A stretch of 64,000 nucleotides of DNA from an uncultured Dorea sp. (lineage in GTDB: Bacteria; Bacillota; Clostridia; Lachnospirales; Lachnospiraceae). The stretch covers positions 124,001 to 188,000 of the forward strand of contig CANTDX010000001.1 in assembly GCA_947652615.1 (NCBI GenBank), read 5' to 3'. Position numbers and translations under genes: made by a program. Within the stretch, counting starts at the first letter, position 1, and every line of letters starts with the position of its first letter. Below, in pieces: positions 7,276 to 16,491 of the stretch. The notes under the pieces were generated by a model. The model searched no databases, was not told where the DNA came from, and saw only the letters and a program-made list of their open reading frames with translations.

Positions 7276-9047
7276 TCACTTATCTTCATTCCGATACCAT
7301 GGGAATTGAGTAATTCTAAGCTTCGTACATCCATAAGGGATAAGCGTAATCTCCTCTTCCTTCCCGTCCGGACTGATGGGACTGATGGGAAGAATCCCTG
7401 CGCTGTTATTGTCTATTTTCCAGGAATCCAACCTGCGTCCCCTGGTTCTTAAGCGAATTGGAGGGCACTCCTTGGAAAACGGAGTCTCTCCCACATGGTT
7501 TTCCTGCATTTCAAAGGATGAATTTTCCTCCAGCGCATAGTTCCAGGCACTTTCAGGGTAGACTTTATAATCTCTGACACCTGCCACAATCTTGCCGATA
7601 CCACTTCTCCTGTTTTTTCCCTGTTCTTTTCTTCTTTCACGCAAATTCCGTTTTTATATATTTTGTAAGCACTGCACCATCCAGGGATCCTGATCTTGAA
7701 TTCCAACTCGTCATGGGATGCATCCTCTACCTGGTAAGTAATCTTTTCTTTAAATGGATACTCTGTCTCCTCCCTGATGCACAGTTTCTTCCCCTGGGCC
7801 TCCGTCTCCAATCTACAGGGGGCGAATACCATGGAGACCACTTCCGAATCACACTCTCTGTACCACAGGCTTTTCACGAATTTCGGCCACCCCTGATGCA
7901 TGTTCGCTGTACAACAGCCAAAATTCGGTTCCAGACCGAACATATTGGATTCCTCATTGTTATTGAACCAGTTCCGCTCTGCTTTGCTCACAAGTACCTG
8001 ATTTGCCTGCTGCAAATACTGATGCGCCATGAAATCTTCTGTGATGGTAGCCGGCAGCGCATTATAGGCCAGACGCTCCATTCTATCCGCAAAGCAAGGA
8101 AGTCCGAATGCCTCCAGCATGGTCTGCAGGCTGAACATATATTCCACTATAGAACAAAGCTCCGCGCCCTGGGAGGGGGCATTTCCGCTTAAATGCTCAT
8201 CCCCGTTGACCGCACCGCTTGCCACCCCGTGATATTTATCAGCATTCTGCATCCCTGCCAGTGAAACTGCCTCATAGTCCAGGTCGTCAAAGAAGTACGA
8301 CAGCATTGCAGGGTATTTGAATCCCATGGTTACATTTACAATATGATTTGCGTGGTATTTCATCGTGTCGTGATAATTTTCCCAGGAAAAATGGTCGTAT
8401 TCTTTCTTCCAGTCATAGTAATAAGCCGCGGGCCTTGTAAACGGGAAATCCACAAAAATGTCCGCCCAGTCAAGCGCCTGTTCTCTGAGCATATCCACAA
8501 GCGCCGGAATATAGTCCCTCTCTTCCCGTTCACAATACCATTGGATACAGTACAACAAATCTGCTATTCTGGCACTTGACCACTGCTCCATAGGTGCATC
8601 TGGAATCTTTTTATACAAATACTGAAAATACCTGTCGAAAAAGGGGAGTACCCTGCCGTCTTTCTTAATCTCATAGTATTGGATCAGGACCTTCAGCATG
8701 ACGAATCTGGACCAGTAATCCTCTTTGCTGGCTATAGGGCCGAAGTTTCCCTCCTCATCCTGGCTATTCAGCGTCCATTCCACAAACCTGCAGGCAATAT
8801 CCCAGTGTTCCTTATCCTCCAGATAATAGGAAAGCGGAAGAAGCCCGTCCAGGTAATAAGGCCCTCTCTCCCAGTTTTCTCCAGTACCGCCAAGCCATCC
8901 GGAATAACTGCCCACACTGTCCCAGATGTCAAATAGCTTTCCGGTGAGCCCCTGCATCTGAATTTCCAGCTGCCGTTTCAGCCATCCCTCTGGTTTCACT
9001 TCGGGAATGGAAAATGTATGTAATGTTTTCTCTCTTTTCTTACTCAT
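7276..9047 (-). pseudogene. beta-L-arabinofuranosidase-like GH127 (DUF1680), frameshifted with internal deletion
   Basis: The first frame (from 9047) encodes a GH127-type alpha/alpha barrel: LDGLLPLSYYLEDKEHWDIA, the substrate-site segment GDEHLSGNAPSQGAELCSIVEYM, and FGCCTANMHQGWPKF with the Cys pair that binds zinc or acts in catalysis in this family. Near 7600-7640 the reading frame breaks and the C-terminal domain continues in another frame (GVRDYKVYPESAWNYALEEN ... LIPYGCTKLRITQFPWY) to a stop at 7276. The beta-sandwich segment that normally links the two (with V-x-R-G-P-L-V-[FY]-A) is missing, so about 60 residues plus frame have been lost. The gene is probably inactive. Together with the upstream ABC genes it formed an arabinoside-utilisation operon. 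Confidence 0.75.
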
Positions 9048-9069
9048 AATGGTTCCTCCAGGGTGCCTT

Positions 9070-9864
9070 TTATTTTAGTGCTCCGCTCAGCATTCCCTTG
9101 ATAAAATATTTTTGCAGGAATACAAACAGAATCAGAATAGGCATCAGACCTATAATGGAACTGGAAGTCAAAAGTCCCCAGTCCGTACCGTACTGGCCGA
9201 TTGCCAGATTGGTAAGTCCCACATTGAACGTCTTAATGGAATTGCTGTTAGCAAATACCAGTGCGATCAGATAGTCGTTCCATGTAGTGTACGCCGCATA
9301 AACGGCAATGGTCGCCACAGATGACCAGGTCAGCGGCAGACATATATTGGAAAACACGGAGAATGCTCCCGCGCCGTCCAGCTTTGCAGACTCCAGCAGA
9401 CTGTCCGGCACCATGTCAAACGCGTTCTTCATCATATAAATACAGAACGGTGACTGGAATGTGGCATATATCAGCACCATACTCGGAACTGTATTTAAAA
9501 GGTGCAGTTTTGACATAATGGAGTACAGCGGATTCAGCAATGCCTGGAAGGGGATCATAATCGCAGCCAGTATACAGGCCAAAAAAAATCCCTTTCCCCT
9601 TAACTGCAGCTTTGAGAACCCATACCCTGCCAGCACGCTGACAACGACCACCAATAATATTGTGATCGCGGTAATAACACCGTCATCCAGGGTAAATATC
9701 TTAATATAATTCGCCAGTGTCGGATGCTTTGGAATCAATGTAGGCGGTGTCCCGTATATCTCTGTCTTATCCTTCAGGGACGTCACAATTGTCCAATACA
9801 GCGGCAGGAAAAAGATGACTGCCAGAGCTGTATTCATCCAGGTTTTTTTCGTTAATCTCTTCAT
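9070..9864 (-). CDS. carbohydrate ABC transporter permease, MalG type (possible in-frame deletion)
   Basis: This 264-residue inner-membrane permease has six predicted helices and the EAA loop near LLESAKLDGAGAFSVFSNICLPL, which contacts the ATPase. It ends with the usual KGMLSGALK. Between IKIFTLDDG and VITAITILLVVVVS the family normally has another 10-12 residues at the start of helix 2 (ending N-S); these seem to be missing, although the frame is kept. Function is therefore doubtful. It follows the truncated MalF-type gene by 9 bases and precedes the GH127 pseudogene. Confidence 0.75.
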   Translation of the reverse strand: MKRLTKKTWMNTALAVIFFLPLYWTIVTSLKDKTEIYGTPPTLIPKHPTLANYIKIFTLDDGVITAITILLVVVVSVLAGYGFSKLQLRGKGFFLACILAAIMIPFQALLNPLYSIMSKLHLLNTVPSMVLIYATFQSPFCIYMMKNAFDMVPDSLLESAKLDGAGAFSVFSNICLPLTWSSVATIAVYAAYTTWNDYLIALVFANSNSIKTFNVGLTNLAIGQYGTDWGLLTSSSIIGLMPILILFVFLQKYFIKGMLSGALK

Positions 9865-9873
9865 ATTTCTCCT

Positions 9874-10389
9874 CTATTTCGTGGGGTCCTTAAGAACCTT
9901 ATTCTCAAAATAACTCAGAACGCCAAGTACAAGCAACAAGATCATCGTGATCGCAGACCCGTATCCCATCTTAAAATACTTAAATGACGTATTGTATATA
10001 TAATGGACAATTGTCGTTGTATCCTGTGCCGGGCCGCCTTTTGTCATGATCAAAAACTGCTCAAATGCCAGTACAGAGCCGATGACTGACAAGATCAGCG
10101 CCAGAGCTGCATGCGGCTTGATGATTGGCAGGGTGATCCTGAAAAACTGCTTTACTTTATTGGCCCCATCCACACTCGCGGCCTCATAGATCTGTTCATC
10201 CACAGACTGGAATGCTGCCAGGATGATCAGCATGGAAAATCCCGCCATCTTCCACGTAACCATAAATATCACAGCGGGCAGGGATGTCTTCGCCGAATTC
10301 ATCCACAAGATTGGATCCCGTATGATACCTAGTGTCTGGAGAAGATAATTCAGCACACGTGCCTGCAAGCGGCACCCTCTTCTTGTCAC
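9874..10389 (-). pseudogene. carbohydrate ABC transporter permease, MalF type, N-terminally truncated
   Basis: The frame encodes 171 residues that match only the C-terminal 60% of a MalF-type permease. It starts abruptly at VLNYLLQTLGIIRDPILW and contains the EAA loop (IYEAASVDGANKVKQFFRITLP) and the last helices. Family members are about 290 residues, so the first two or three helices are gone. The residues before VLNYLL (MTRRGCRLQA) do not fit the family. The only available start, a GTG, overlaps the binding-protein stop as GTGA, consistent with a deletion that fused the intergenic region to mid-gene. Confidence 0.75.
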
Positions 10390-11678
10390 TGCATTATTTC
10401 ATTAATAGCCTCCGCTGCATCCTGGAAGGCCTGTTCCGGCGTCTTCTCCCCGTTCAGACATGTCTGCATAGCCTCCAAAACAGGCACATACATCTCATCG
10501 TATTTCAAGGATACCGGAGTATGTCCTACCTCCAGCGCCGTTTTCAACACCTGGTATTCCGGTGTACTGTTAAAATATTCGTTATCAAAGAAATCACTTC
10601 TTGCAGGGAGCAGGCCGCCCTTTGCCAGCTCGTCCACCTGCACTTCCTCTGACAGGCTAAACTGTATGAATTCCCAGGCTGCATCCACATCTTTGCACCC
10701 GGAGGTAATTCCAATAGAATCTCCGCCGGAGAAGGACGCATATTCTGTACCCTCTGGTCCCTTTGGCAGAAGGCAGGCGCCCCAGTTCATATCCTCGTGT
10801 TCTCCGCTTGTGAAGGAATAAATGGCTGCACTGCCCAGCACGATCTGACTGGCTTTCCCTGTGAGAAATGCATCCTGTGCCTCATTCCAGGAGTATGTAG
10901 TAACACTGGCAGGAGTTACTTTGTAAGTATTGGTCAGATCATTGAACATAGAAAGGGCTGCAATTGCATTTTCAGAATCCAACTCACATGTTTTTCCGTC
11001 TTCTGAGAGCACTTCCCCTCCGTTGTTCCATACATAGGGCATGAAAGTAAACATATGGCTTCCTGCGTCACCTCCGGCATAGACATAACCATAACGGTCA
11101 TCTGTAGTCAGCTTCCGGGAGACATCGATCAGCTCATCCCAAGTCTTGGGCGGTGATTCTGGGTCAAGTTCGGCCTCCTGATAATGATCTTTATTATACA
11201 AAAGCACGGAAACATCCGCCGCAAACGGTAGGGCATAGGTCTTGCCTTCAAGCTGTCCCGACTTTATCATGCCTTCGCTGAAGGTATCTTTATAATCCAG
11301 AGCCTCATATTTATCAGAAATATCTGCGAAGGCGCCTATGGACGCAAAGTAGGGAACCTTTGTACAGTCCAGGGAGACAATATCCGGCGCCTCGTCTGAG
11401 GACAGAGCCAGTGAGAGCTGATCCGCCATCTGGAGTGCCGGCTGCTCCACTACTTTCACTTCTACGTTTTCATTCTGTTGATTGTATTTTTCTGCTGCGC
11501 TTTTCACAGCCGCTACTGTGGAATCACGTGTCCACACAACAATCTCTGTCTTTCCAGAGGATGTCTCCCCGTCCTTTTTCTCACCGGAACTACTACCACC
11601 GCAACCTGCTAACATGGACACTGCCATAAGAGATGTCATAGAAAGAGCTGCCCATTTCTTCATTTTCCCTGTTTTCAT
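10386..11678 (-). CDS. sugar ABC transporter substrate-binding lipoprotein
   Basis: This 430-residue extracellular solute-binding protein (family 1, MalE-like) has a lipoprotein signal: a KK-rich N-terminus, a hydrophobic stretch and the lipobox SMLAGCGG, then a Ser/Gly/Lys linker. The mature part begins TEIVVWTRDSTVAAVKSAAE and contains the usual YALPFAADVSVLLYNKDHY and WEFIQFSLSEE segments. I set the start at the ATG at 11678, which has AAGGAGGA 6 bases upstream; the longer frame from 11726 lacks a ribosome site. It appears intact although its permease partners are damaged. No transporter ATPase lies nearby; MsmX-type shared ATPases usually serve this class. Confidence 0.85.
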   Translation of the reverse strand: MKTGKMKKWAALSMTSLMAVSMLAGCGGSSSGEKKDGETSSGKTEIVVWTRDSTVAAVKSAAEKYNQQNENVEVKVVEQPALQMADQLSLALSSDEAPDIVSLDCTKVPYFASIGAFADISDKYEALDYKDTFSEGMIKSGQLEGKTYALPFAADVSVLLYNKDHYQEAELDPESPPKTWDELIDVSRKLTTDDRYGYVYAGGDAGSHMFTFMPYVWNNGGEVLSEDGKTCELDSENAIAALSMFNDLTNTYKVTPASVTTYSWNEAQDAFLTGKASQIVLGSAAIYSFTSGEHEDMNWGACLLPKGPEGTEYASFSGGDSIGITSGCKDVDAAWEFIQFSLSEEVQVDELAKGGLLPARSDFFDNEYFNSTPEYQVLKTALEVGHTPVSLKYDEMYVPVLEAMQTCLNGEKTPEQAFQDAAEAINEIMQ

Positions 11679-11745
11679 GATTATCCTCCTTGGATGCAGA
11701 CTCCTTGCGTCTGCATTATTATACATTTTGATATGTTTTGCGTGG

Positions 11746-11758
11746 TATCGGGCCGATA
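11746..11758. promoter_or_regulatory. palindromic candidate operator upstream of the sugar operon
   Basis: TATCGG-G-CCGATA is a perfect 6-bp inverted repeat about 70 bases upstream of the binding-protein start. It lies in the AT-rich 11727-11953 region between the sugar operon and the divergent AraC-type gene, and could be a regulator site. The factor is unknown. Confidence 0.35.
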
Positions 11759-11887
11759 TCTTGGATATATTATATAAAAATTCTTTTTATAAGTAAATTC
11801 ATATTCTTTACTCAAAATAGCAATATATTAACAGCATAAAATTGTAATATTTTAACATATATACACAACATAATTTCTTCTTTTCTA

Positions 11888-11916
11888 TTGATTTGCAACA
11901 AATATTCATTTATAAT
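11888..11916 (+). promoter_or_regulatory. sigma-A promoter of the AraC-family gene
   Basis: TTGATT at 11888-11893 and TATAAT at 11911-11916 are separated by 17 bases, 37 bases before the start codon. Confidence 0.65.
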
Positions 11917-11953
11917 CATAATAAAATACAAACATATATAACAGGAGGCCGTC

Positions 11954-12844
11954 ATGGAATATGTAAACTTTTCTACTCCCCCTTACCCGCACTTCATCGT
12001 TGCAGGATCCGCCCTCTACCGCCCCGGAGACACACATGGGAGACGAAGCAATATCGGAATCTTTGACCTGATCTTTATCGAATACGGAGAACTTTATATT
12101 ACAGACGGAGATACCTCGTATCATCTCAAGGAAAATGAACTGATTATTTTAAAACCAGATTCCACTCATTACGGCCACAAAAAAGTGACGGAAAAAACAA
12201 AATTTGACTGGCTTCATTTCAGAAGCGCAGGGGAATATCATTACTCCGAAGAATTTCATCTGGTGAAAGAAAAACGGCAATCCCTGAATATATATATGGA
12301 CCGGGCAAGCACGCTTACACTCCCTCTTTATAAGAAAATGGCATCGCTGGAGAGCAGCGAATTTACATCCATATTCTCCAAATTAATATCCACCAACATA
12401 GATAAATACCAACAGAAGGAGACACAGGACCAGGCGCTCTTCTCTCCTCTGGAACGCCAGGAACTATTTTTCCGGCTTCTGAGCTTTGTACAGGTGTTCC
12501 AGCCGCAGCGCAACTCATCTGAGCTTCTGGCTGCTAATATTATGGAATACATCCTGCAGAATTTCCACACACAACTCACCTTGGAAAGTATTGCCGACTA
12601 TTTTAATTTTCATCCGGTCCATATCATACGGTGCCTGAAAAGGGAATACGGGATCACCCCAAACAAAGCCATCGTTCAGATTCGGATCGATAACGCAAAA
12701 AAGATGCTCATCACTTCCGATCTGAGCATCAATAAAATCTCCGAATTCGTGGGGTTCTCTTCCCCCTCTTATTTTAACAAAGTCTTTCGGGAATATACCG
12801 GCATTACGCCAAAGGAATACAGACAAAAAGGGTCCGGAACATGA
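11954..12844 (+). CDS. AraC-family transcriptional regulator
   Basis: This 296-residue regulator has an N-terminal cupin sensor domain (residues about 10-150; LKENELIILKPDSTHYGHK) and a C-terminal double helix-turn-helix (LESIADYFNFHPVHIIRCLKRE and the signature ISEFVGFSSPSYFNKVFREY, then GITPKEYR). It is divergent from the sugar-binding protein and is the likely activator of that operon, responding to an arabinose-containing ligand. Ribosome site AGGAGG lies 6 bases before the ATG. Unlike the operon it would control, the gene is intact. Confidence 0.9.
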   Translation: MEYVNFSTPPYPHFIVAGSALYRPGDTHGRRSNIGIFDLIFIEYGELYITDGDTSYHLKENELIILKPDSTHYGHKKVTEKTKFDWLHFRSAGEYHYSEEFHLVKEKRQSLNIYMDRASTLTLPLYKKMASLESSEFTSIFSKLISTNIDKYQQKETQDQALFSPLERQELFFRLLSFVQVFQPQRNSSELLAANIMEYILQNFHTQLTLESIADYFNFHPVHIIRCLKREYGITPNKAIVQIRIDNAKKMLITSDLSINKISEFVGFSSPSYFNKVFREYTGITPKEYRQKGSGT

Positions 12845-12852
12845 TCCGGACC
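12831..12852 (+). terminator. hairpin overlapping the araC-type stop codon
   Basis: GGTCCGGA-ACATGA-TCCGGACC is a perfect 8-bp stem whose loop contains part of the TGA stop, followed by TTAATT. The U tract is weak, so termination strength is uncertain. Confidence 0.5.
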
Positions 12853-12908
12853 TTAATTCCGTTCACTTCTTCCTCCTGCACGTAAGCTCCTATACCCTTC
12901 GGCCGTTC

Positions 12909-13703
12909 TTACATCCCTTTTGACATTTCCTCACAAACCTTCATCGCCTCAAATACCGCACTCCTGAATCCACGCTCCTCCAACACGCGTACTGCCTCGA
13001 TCGTCGTTCCGGCCGGAGAACACACCATATCCTTCAATTCTCCCGGGTGCTTCCCTGTCTCCAGTACCATCTTCGCGCTTCCAAGCACCGCCTGGGCAGC
13101 GAACTGATAAGCCTGCGGTCTTGGCATCCCGCCGGAAACCGCCGCATCAGCCATAGCCTCGATCAACATGAATACATAAGCCGGGGAACTTCCGCTGACC
13201 GAAACTACCGTATCCATCAAACGCTCCGGCACGATCTCTACGCGGCTGAAGCTCTCAAGTAATGTGCGTACATAGGCGATCTCTTCCTCCGTCATATGCT
13301 CATTCGGGCACGCTGCCGTCATACCTTCTCCCACCATAGCCGGTGTATTCGGCATCGTCCGGACAAGCTTCACATCCTTGCCGAACTGCTCTGCAAGCCA
13401 TGCAAGCGTCTTGCCCGGCGCGATGGTGATCACAATCTGATCTGCACGCATCTCATCTTTGATCCCCTGAATCACATCTGCATAGAACTGCGGCTTCACA
13501 GATAACACGATCACATCCGCTTTCTCTACAACCTCCTTGTTGCTGTCCGTCACATGAATGCCAAACTGAGCTTTTACCCTTTCTCTTCCCGGCGCAAACA
13601 GATCTGCCCCGATGATCTCCTCTGCCGGAATGATCTGGTTCTTGATAATCCCGCCCATGATGGCTGATGCCATATTGCCGGTTCCGATAAATCCTAATTT
13701 CAT
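12909..13703 (-). CDS. proC: pyrroline-5-carboxylate reductase
   Basis: This 264-residue cytoplasmic enzyme reduces 1-pyrroline-5-carboxylate to L-proline with NAD(P)H. It has an N-terminal Rossmann motif (GFIGTGNMASAIMGG), then RTMPNTPAMVGEGMTA and the C-terminal dimerisation signature GMPRPQAYQFAAQAVLGSAKM ... HPGELKDMVCSPAGTTIEAV. Because a hydroxyproline dehydratase gene lies 3 kb away, and that enzyme yields pyrroline-5-carboxylate, this copy plausibly completes conversion of hydroxyproline to proline. The upstream region holds two palindromes that probably control it. Confidence 0.95.
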   Translation of the reverse strand: MKLGFIGTGNMASAIMGGIIKNQIIPAEEIIGADLFAPGRERVKAQFGIHVTDSNKEVVEKADVIVLSVKPQFYADVIQGIKDEMRADQIVITIAPGKTLAWLAEQFGKDVKLVRTMPNTPAMVGEGMTAACPNEHMTEEEIAYVRTLLESFSRVEIVPERLMDTVVSVSGSSPAYVFMLIEAMADAAVSGGMPRPQAYQFAAQAVLGSAKMVLETGKHPGELKDMVCSPAGTTIEAVRVLEERGFRSAVFEAMKVCEEMSKGM

Positions 13704-13766
13704 TCAGAAACACCTTCCTTTTCTTAATTCTTATACACTTCGCACACACAGACATTGCCAAGCATA

Positions 13767-13797
13767 AATTGTATACAATTAATAATTTTGTATACAA
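13767..13797. promoter_or_regulatory. paired GntR-type operator upstream of proC
   Basis: Two identical 10-bp palindromes, TTGTATACAA, lie at 13769-13778 and 13788-13797, 19 bases centre to centre; the first extends to a 14-bp perfect palindrome. Sites of this shape are typical of GntR-family (FCD) regulators, and a GntR gene diverges from here. On the minus strand they overlap a plausible proC promoter (TTGTAT and TATACA). Confidence 0.65.
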
Positions 13798-13853
13798 TTT
13801 ATTATGTATTAACTATAACACGGAATCATTCTTATGTCAACTAAAACCATAAC

Positions 13854-13882
13854 TTGTTTATCTCGTTTCTTCATGATAAAAT
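13854..13882 (+). promoter_or_regulatory. promoter of the GntR gene
   Basis: TTGTTT at 13854-13859 and TAAAAT at 13877-13882 are separated by 17 bases, 65 bases upstream of the start codon. Confidence 0.5.
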
Positions 13883-13947
13883 AAATTGATAAAAAATTAT
13901 AATTGAAGCAGTCGTATAGATAATTTTGACAAAACGGAGGACTCCCC

Positions 13948-14607
13948 ATGGCCGAAAAGACTACATCCCTTGCCAGTCAGGCTTACGATAAGATAAAAGA
14001 AAACATCCTGAATCTGACCTATTCCCCCGGCATGCCGCTGACCGAGGCCATGCTCACCGCAGAACTTGGTATGAGCCGAAGCCCCATCCGCACGGCTATC
14101 CAGATGTTGAAATCCGAAGGGCTAATCGTATCTGATTATTACAAATCCATGACCGTCCGGGAGATTACAGACAAGGATATCAACGAACTATACCAGATAC
14201 GTGAGCTGTTAGAGGGCGCAGCCTTCCAGCTTATCTTCTCTTCAGAACGCAACGAAGAGTATTCTTACCGCATTGAAGAGAAGGTCGTCCGCATGTGCGC
14301 ATCCGCAGAGGACCCCTATGAGTGGGAGCTTGCCGATACCGCCATGCACATGGAGATCATCAGCATTTTTGAAAATGAGCGTATTAATAAGATCTATGAG
14401 AATAATCTGTGTGAATTGATCCGAATCGGGCAATACTCCGTCAGAAACGGAATGCAGATTCCAAAGACCAACGAGAATCTTAAGAAGATGATAGAATATA
14501 TGAGAGAAGGGGATGCAGAAGCATCGTTTGCGATCCTGAGAGCCGATCATTTCAAAATCGGACGGGACAGCGCGTTAAAAGCAGAGATCATCGAACGGCT
14601 GTTGTAA
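13948..14607 (+). CDS. GntR-family (FCD) transcriptional regulator
   Basis: This 219-residue protein has an N-terminal winged helix (AYDKIKENILNLTYSPGMPL, then LGMSRSPIRTAIQMLKSEGLI) and an all-helical C-terminal FCD ligand domain (INELYQIRELLEGAAFQLI; conserved His and Asp positions in DTAMHMEII and ADHFKIGRD). AACGGAGGA lies upstream of the ATG. It is divergent from proC and is the best candidate for the TTGTATACAA sites between them. Its ligand may be an amino or hydroxy acid related to proline metabolism, which is an inference from context. Confidence 0.85.
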   Translation: MAEKTTSLASQAYDKIKENILNLTYSPGMPLTEAMLTAELGMSRSPIRTAIQMLKSEGLIVSDYYKSMTVREITDKDINELYQIRELLEGAAFQLIFSSERNEEYSYRIEEKVVRMCASAEDPYEWELADTAMHMEIISIFENERINKIYENNLCELIRIGQYSVRNGMQIPKTNENLKKMIEYMREGDAEASFAILRADHFKIGRDSALKAEIIERLL

Positions 14608-14640
14608 GCTCGGCCCGTTGCCTGCGGGAACAATAGGTCT

Positions 14641-15333
14641 CTACCATCCCCGCAGCCTAGCAGCCGGCACATCCCTCTTCACGATCTCAAGCGCCTGCTC
14701 CATAATACTGTCATTATACCGGTGAAGCCCTTCCCGCATCACCCCTTCCGAGCAGATAAAACGCTGTAGGTAATAGCGCTCCGCCCCCGCGATCCATCTG
14801 CCGATGGATTCAAAATCAGACCTCCTGTGATATTCCAGTACAACCGTCGTACAGAATTCATACGGCACCGCGCCGCCAAGCAGATATTCCACACTCTTCT
14901 GCACCTTACCCACATCATATCCTTCAATCCCCACCGTCCTGCCGTAACTCCCCCGGGAATTCTTGATATCCATGGCCACATAATCGACAAGTCCCTCCGT
15001 GACAAGCTTCTTAAGCTTATCCGGAAGGCTTCCGTTTGTCTCCAATCTTACCTCGTAACCAATCTCCTTGATCCGGGCAAGAAACTCTTCGATCCCCCGC
15101 TGGATCAGCGGTTCTCCGCCGGTCAGGCAGATTCCGTCCAGTATACCATAATATTTCTTCAAATATCCATAGATATCTTCCAACGGTATATCCCGATTCT
15201 CATGAGTATCTATTACAAGCGACTTATTGTAACAGTACGGACATCGAAAATTACATCCTGCCGCAAACAATGTGCATGCCATCTTCCCCGGATAGTCTAA
15301 CAGCGAGAATTTCTTCAGCCCTTGTATCACCAT
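14641..15333 (-). CDS. nrdG: anaerobic RNR activating protein-like radical SAM enzyme
   Basis: This 230-residue radical SAM protein of the TIGR02495 (NrdG2) type has the iron-sulfur motif C27-N-F-R-C31-P-Y-C34 and the SAM-binding GGEP (CLTGGEPLIQRG). The opening FSLLDYPGKMACTLFAAGC is diagnostic for this group. These proteins are thought to install the glycyl radical on class III ribonucleotide reductase or a related enzyme. No nrdD is in the window. It follows the TetR gene by 38 bases and may be co-transcribed with it. The symbol is applied by family. Confidence 0.8.
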   Translation of the reverse strand: MVIQGLKKFSLLDYPGKMACTLFAAGCNFRCPYCYNKSLVIDTHENRDIPLEDIYGYLKKYYGILDGICLTGGEPLIQRGIEEFLARIKEIGYEVRLETNGSLPDKLKKLVTEGLVDYVAMDIKNSRGSYGRTVGIEGYDVGKVQKSVEYLLGGAVPYEFCTTVVLEYHRRSDFESIGRWIAGAERYYLQRFICSEGVMREGLHRYNDSIMEQALEIVKRDVPAARLRGW

Positions 15334-15371
15334 ACCACTGCCTCCTATTTGTATCGCCTCCGTCTGTAATT

Positions 15372-15959
15372 TTACGCTTTAAAATGTTCCAACATATATG
15401 GCATACATTCTCTGCTATACTGCCCAAGCGAATATTTCCCCTTATTCAGACACCAATCCGACACCAGCGCACGTTCACACATCGCATAATATCTCGTCAC
15501 CTCGCTGGCCGGAATGTCCTGCCGGATCTGCCCGCGGATCTGCCCCTCCTCCACGACCTGATTCAGGAGCCGATAGTAATTACGGTTCTGGTCAAGAAGG
15601 TGGCTTGGCCTCTCCGCCACAAGCTGTGTAGAATACAGCGAAGCCAGCAAGTCTATATTGATCTTCTCTTCCATCATCCTATGCATCTCGTAATTCAGAT
15701 ATAATAATTTAGAGAAACTATTCATCTCCGGATCCATCTTCGCTTCCAGTTCCTCATAATAATCATCCAGGATTATGGATAAAGTACCCAACAGTTCATC
15801 CTTCGTACTAAAATAATAATAAAAGGAACCCTTCGACGTACCGGACAATTCGATGATATCATCCACCGTCGTTCCATTATATCCCTTCTCATAGAATAAT
15901 TGCCACGCTGCCGACACGATTCGGCTCTTTACACTCTTCTTCTCCGTGTCCTTTCCCAT
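15372..15959 (-). CDS. TetR-family transcriptional regulator
   Basis: This 195-residue regulator has an N-terminal TetR helix-turn-helix (IVSAAWQLFYEKGYNGTTVDDI, then GTSKGSFYYYFSTKDELL) and a helical ligand domain of typical length. I chose the ATG at 15959, which has GGGGAGG about 9 bases upstream, over the longer frame from 15986, which has no ribosome site. It is upstream of the radical-SAM gene on the same strand. Ligand and targets are unknown. Confidence 0.85.
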   Translation of the reverse strand: MGKDTEKKSVKSRIVSAAWQLFYEKGYNGTTVDDIIELSGTSKGSFYYYFSTKDELLGTLSIILDDYYEELEAKMDPEMNSFSKLLYLNYEMHRMMEEKINIDLLASLYSTQLVAERPSHLLDQNRNYYRLLNQVVEEGQIRGQIRQDIPASEVTRYYAMCERALVSDWCLNKGKYSLGQYSRECMPYMLEHFKA

Positions 15960-16042
15960 TCGCCTGTCCTCCCCTGGTATTGCCATACTAATTCATTCGA
16001 CGCTCTAAGGCACTCTTACACGCCACGTTATTTCTACAATCC

Positions 16043-16312
16043 CTATCGCACATGGAAGCTGCTCTCCTGCACAACTGGAATCTCTTTATCATCAATCCAA
16101 TCGATCGTAATATACATTCCCCGGTTCAATCCCTCCATCAACTTATAGATCATGGGCTTAGATCCCTGCACTTCCATCTGCACCGTTCCATCGTACTCAT
16201 TTCTGACCCATCCGGTCAACCCCAGAGAACTGGCCAGATGCTTCGCTCTATAACGGAAGCCTACCCCCTGCACTCTTCCGTGAAAAACCAGACGCTTTCG
16301 TATTTCTCCCAT
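16043..16312 (-). CDS. acylphosphatase
   Basis: This 89-residue protein with the acylphosphatase signature HGRVQGVGFRYRAKHLA (substrate-phosphate loop with the catalytic Arg) and GWVRNEYDGTVQMEVQG (catalytic Asn) hydrolyses acyl-phosphate bonds. The ATG at 16312 gives the family's usual 90-residue length and has GGTGG 5 bases upstream; the 122-residue frame from 16411 adds a hydrophobic non-conserved N-terminus. It is monocistronic on the minus strand and follows the terminator of the hypD operon. Confidence 0.9.
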   Translation of the reverse strand: MGEIRKRLVFHGRVQGVGFRYRAKHLASSLGLTGWVRNEYDGTVQMEVQGSKPMIYKLMEGLNRGMYITIDWIDDKEIPVVQESSFHVR

Positions 16313-16414
16313 ACTAACCACCATTTTTTGACTCATATTTACATCATTGTAATTGGTTTCCGTGAGAAAAGCAAGCAAAACATCACCAATTAGCAACAGA
16401 GTAATTATCATTCA

Positions 16415-16467
16415 AAAAACCGGCATTCCATTGATGATATACTCCCATCTAAGGAATGCCGGTTTTT
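16415..16467. terminator. bidirectional rho-independent terminator
   Basis: A perfect 15-bp stem (16415-16429 with 16453-16467), ACCGGCATTCC flanked by A and T runs, with a 23-base loop. It lies 25 bases past the hypD stop, so it ends the hyp operon on the minus strand. Confidence 0.9.
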
Positions 16468-16491
16468 ATTAATCATTCTGATTCAGAATTA

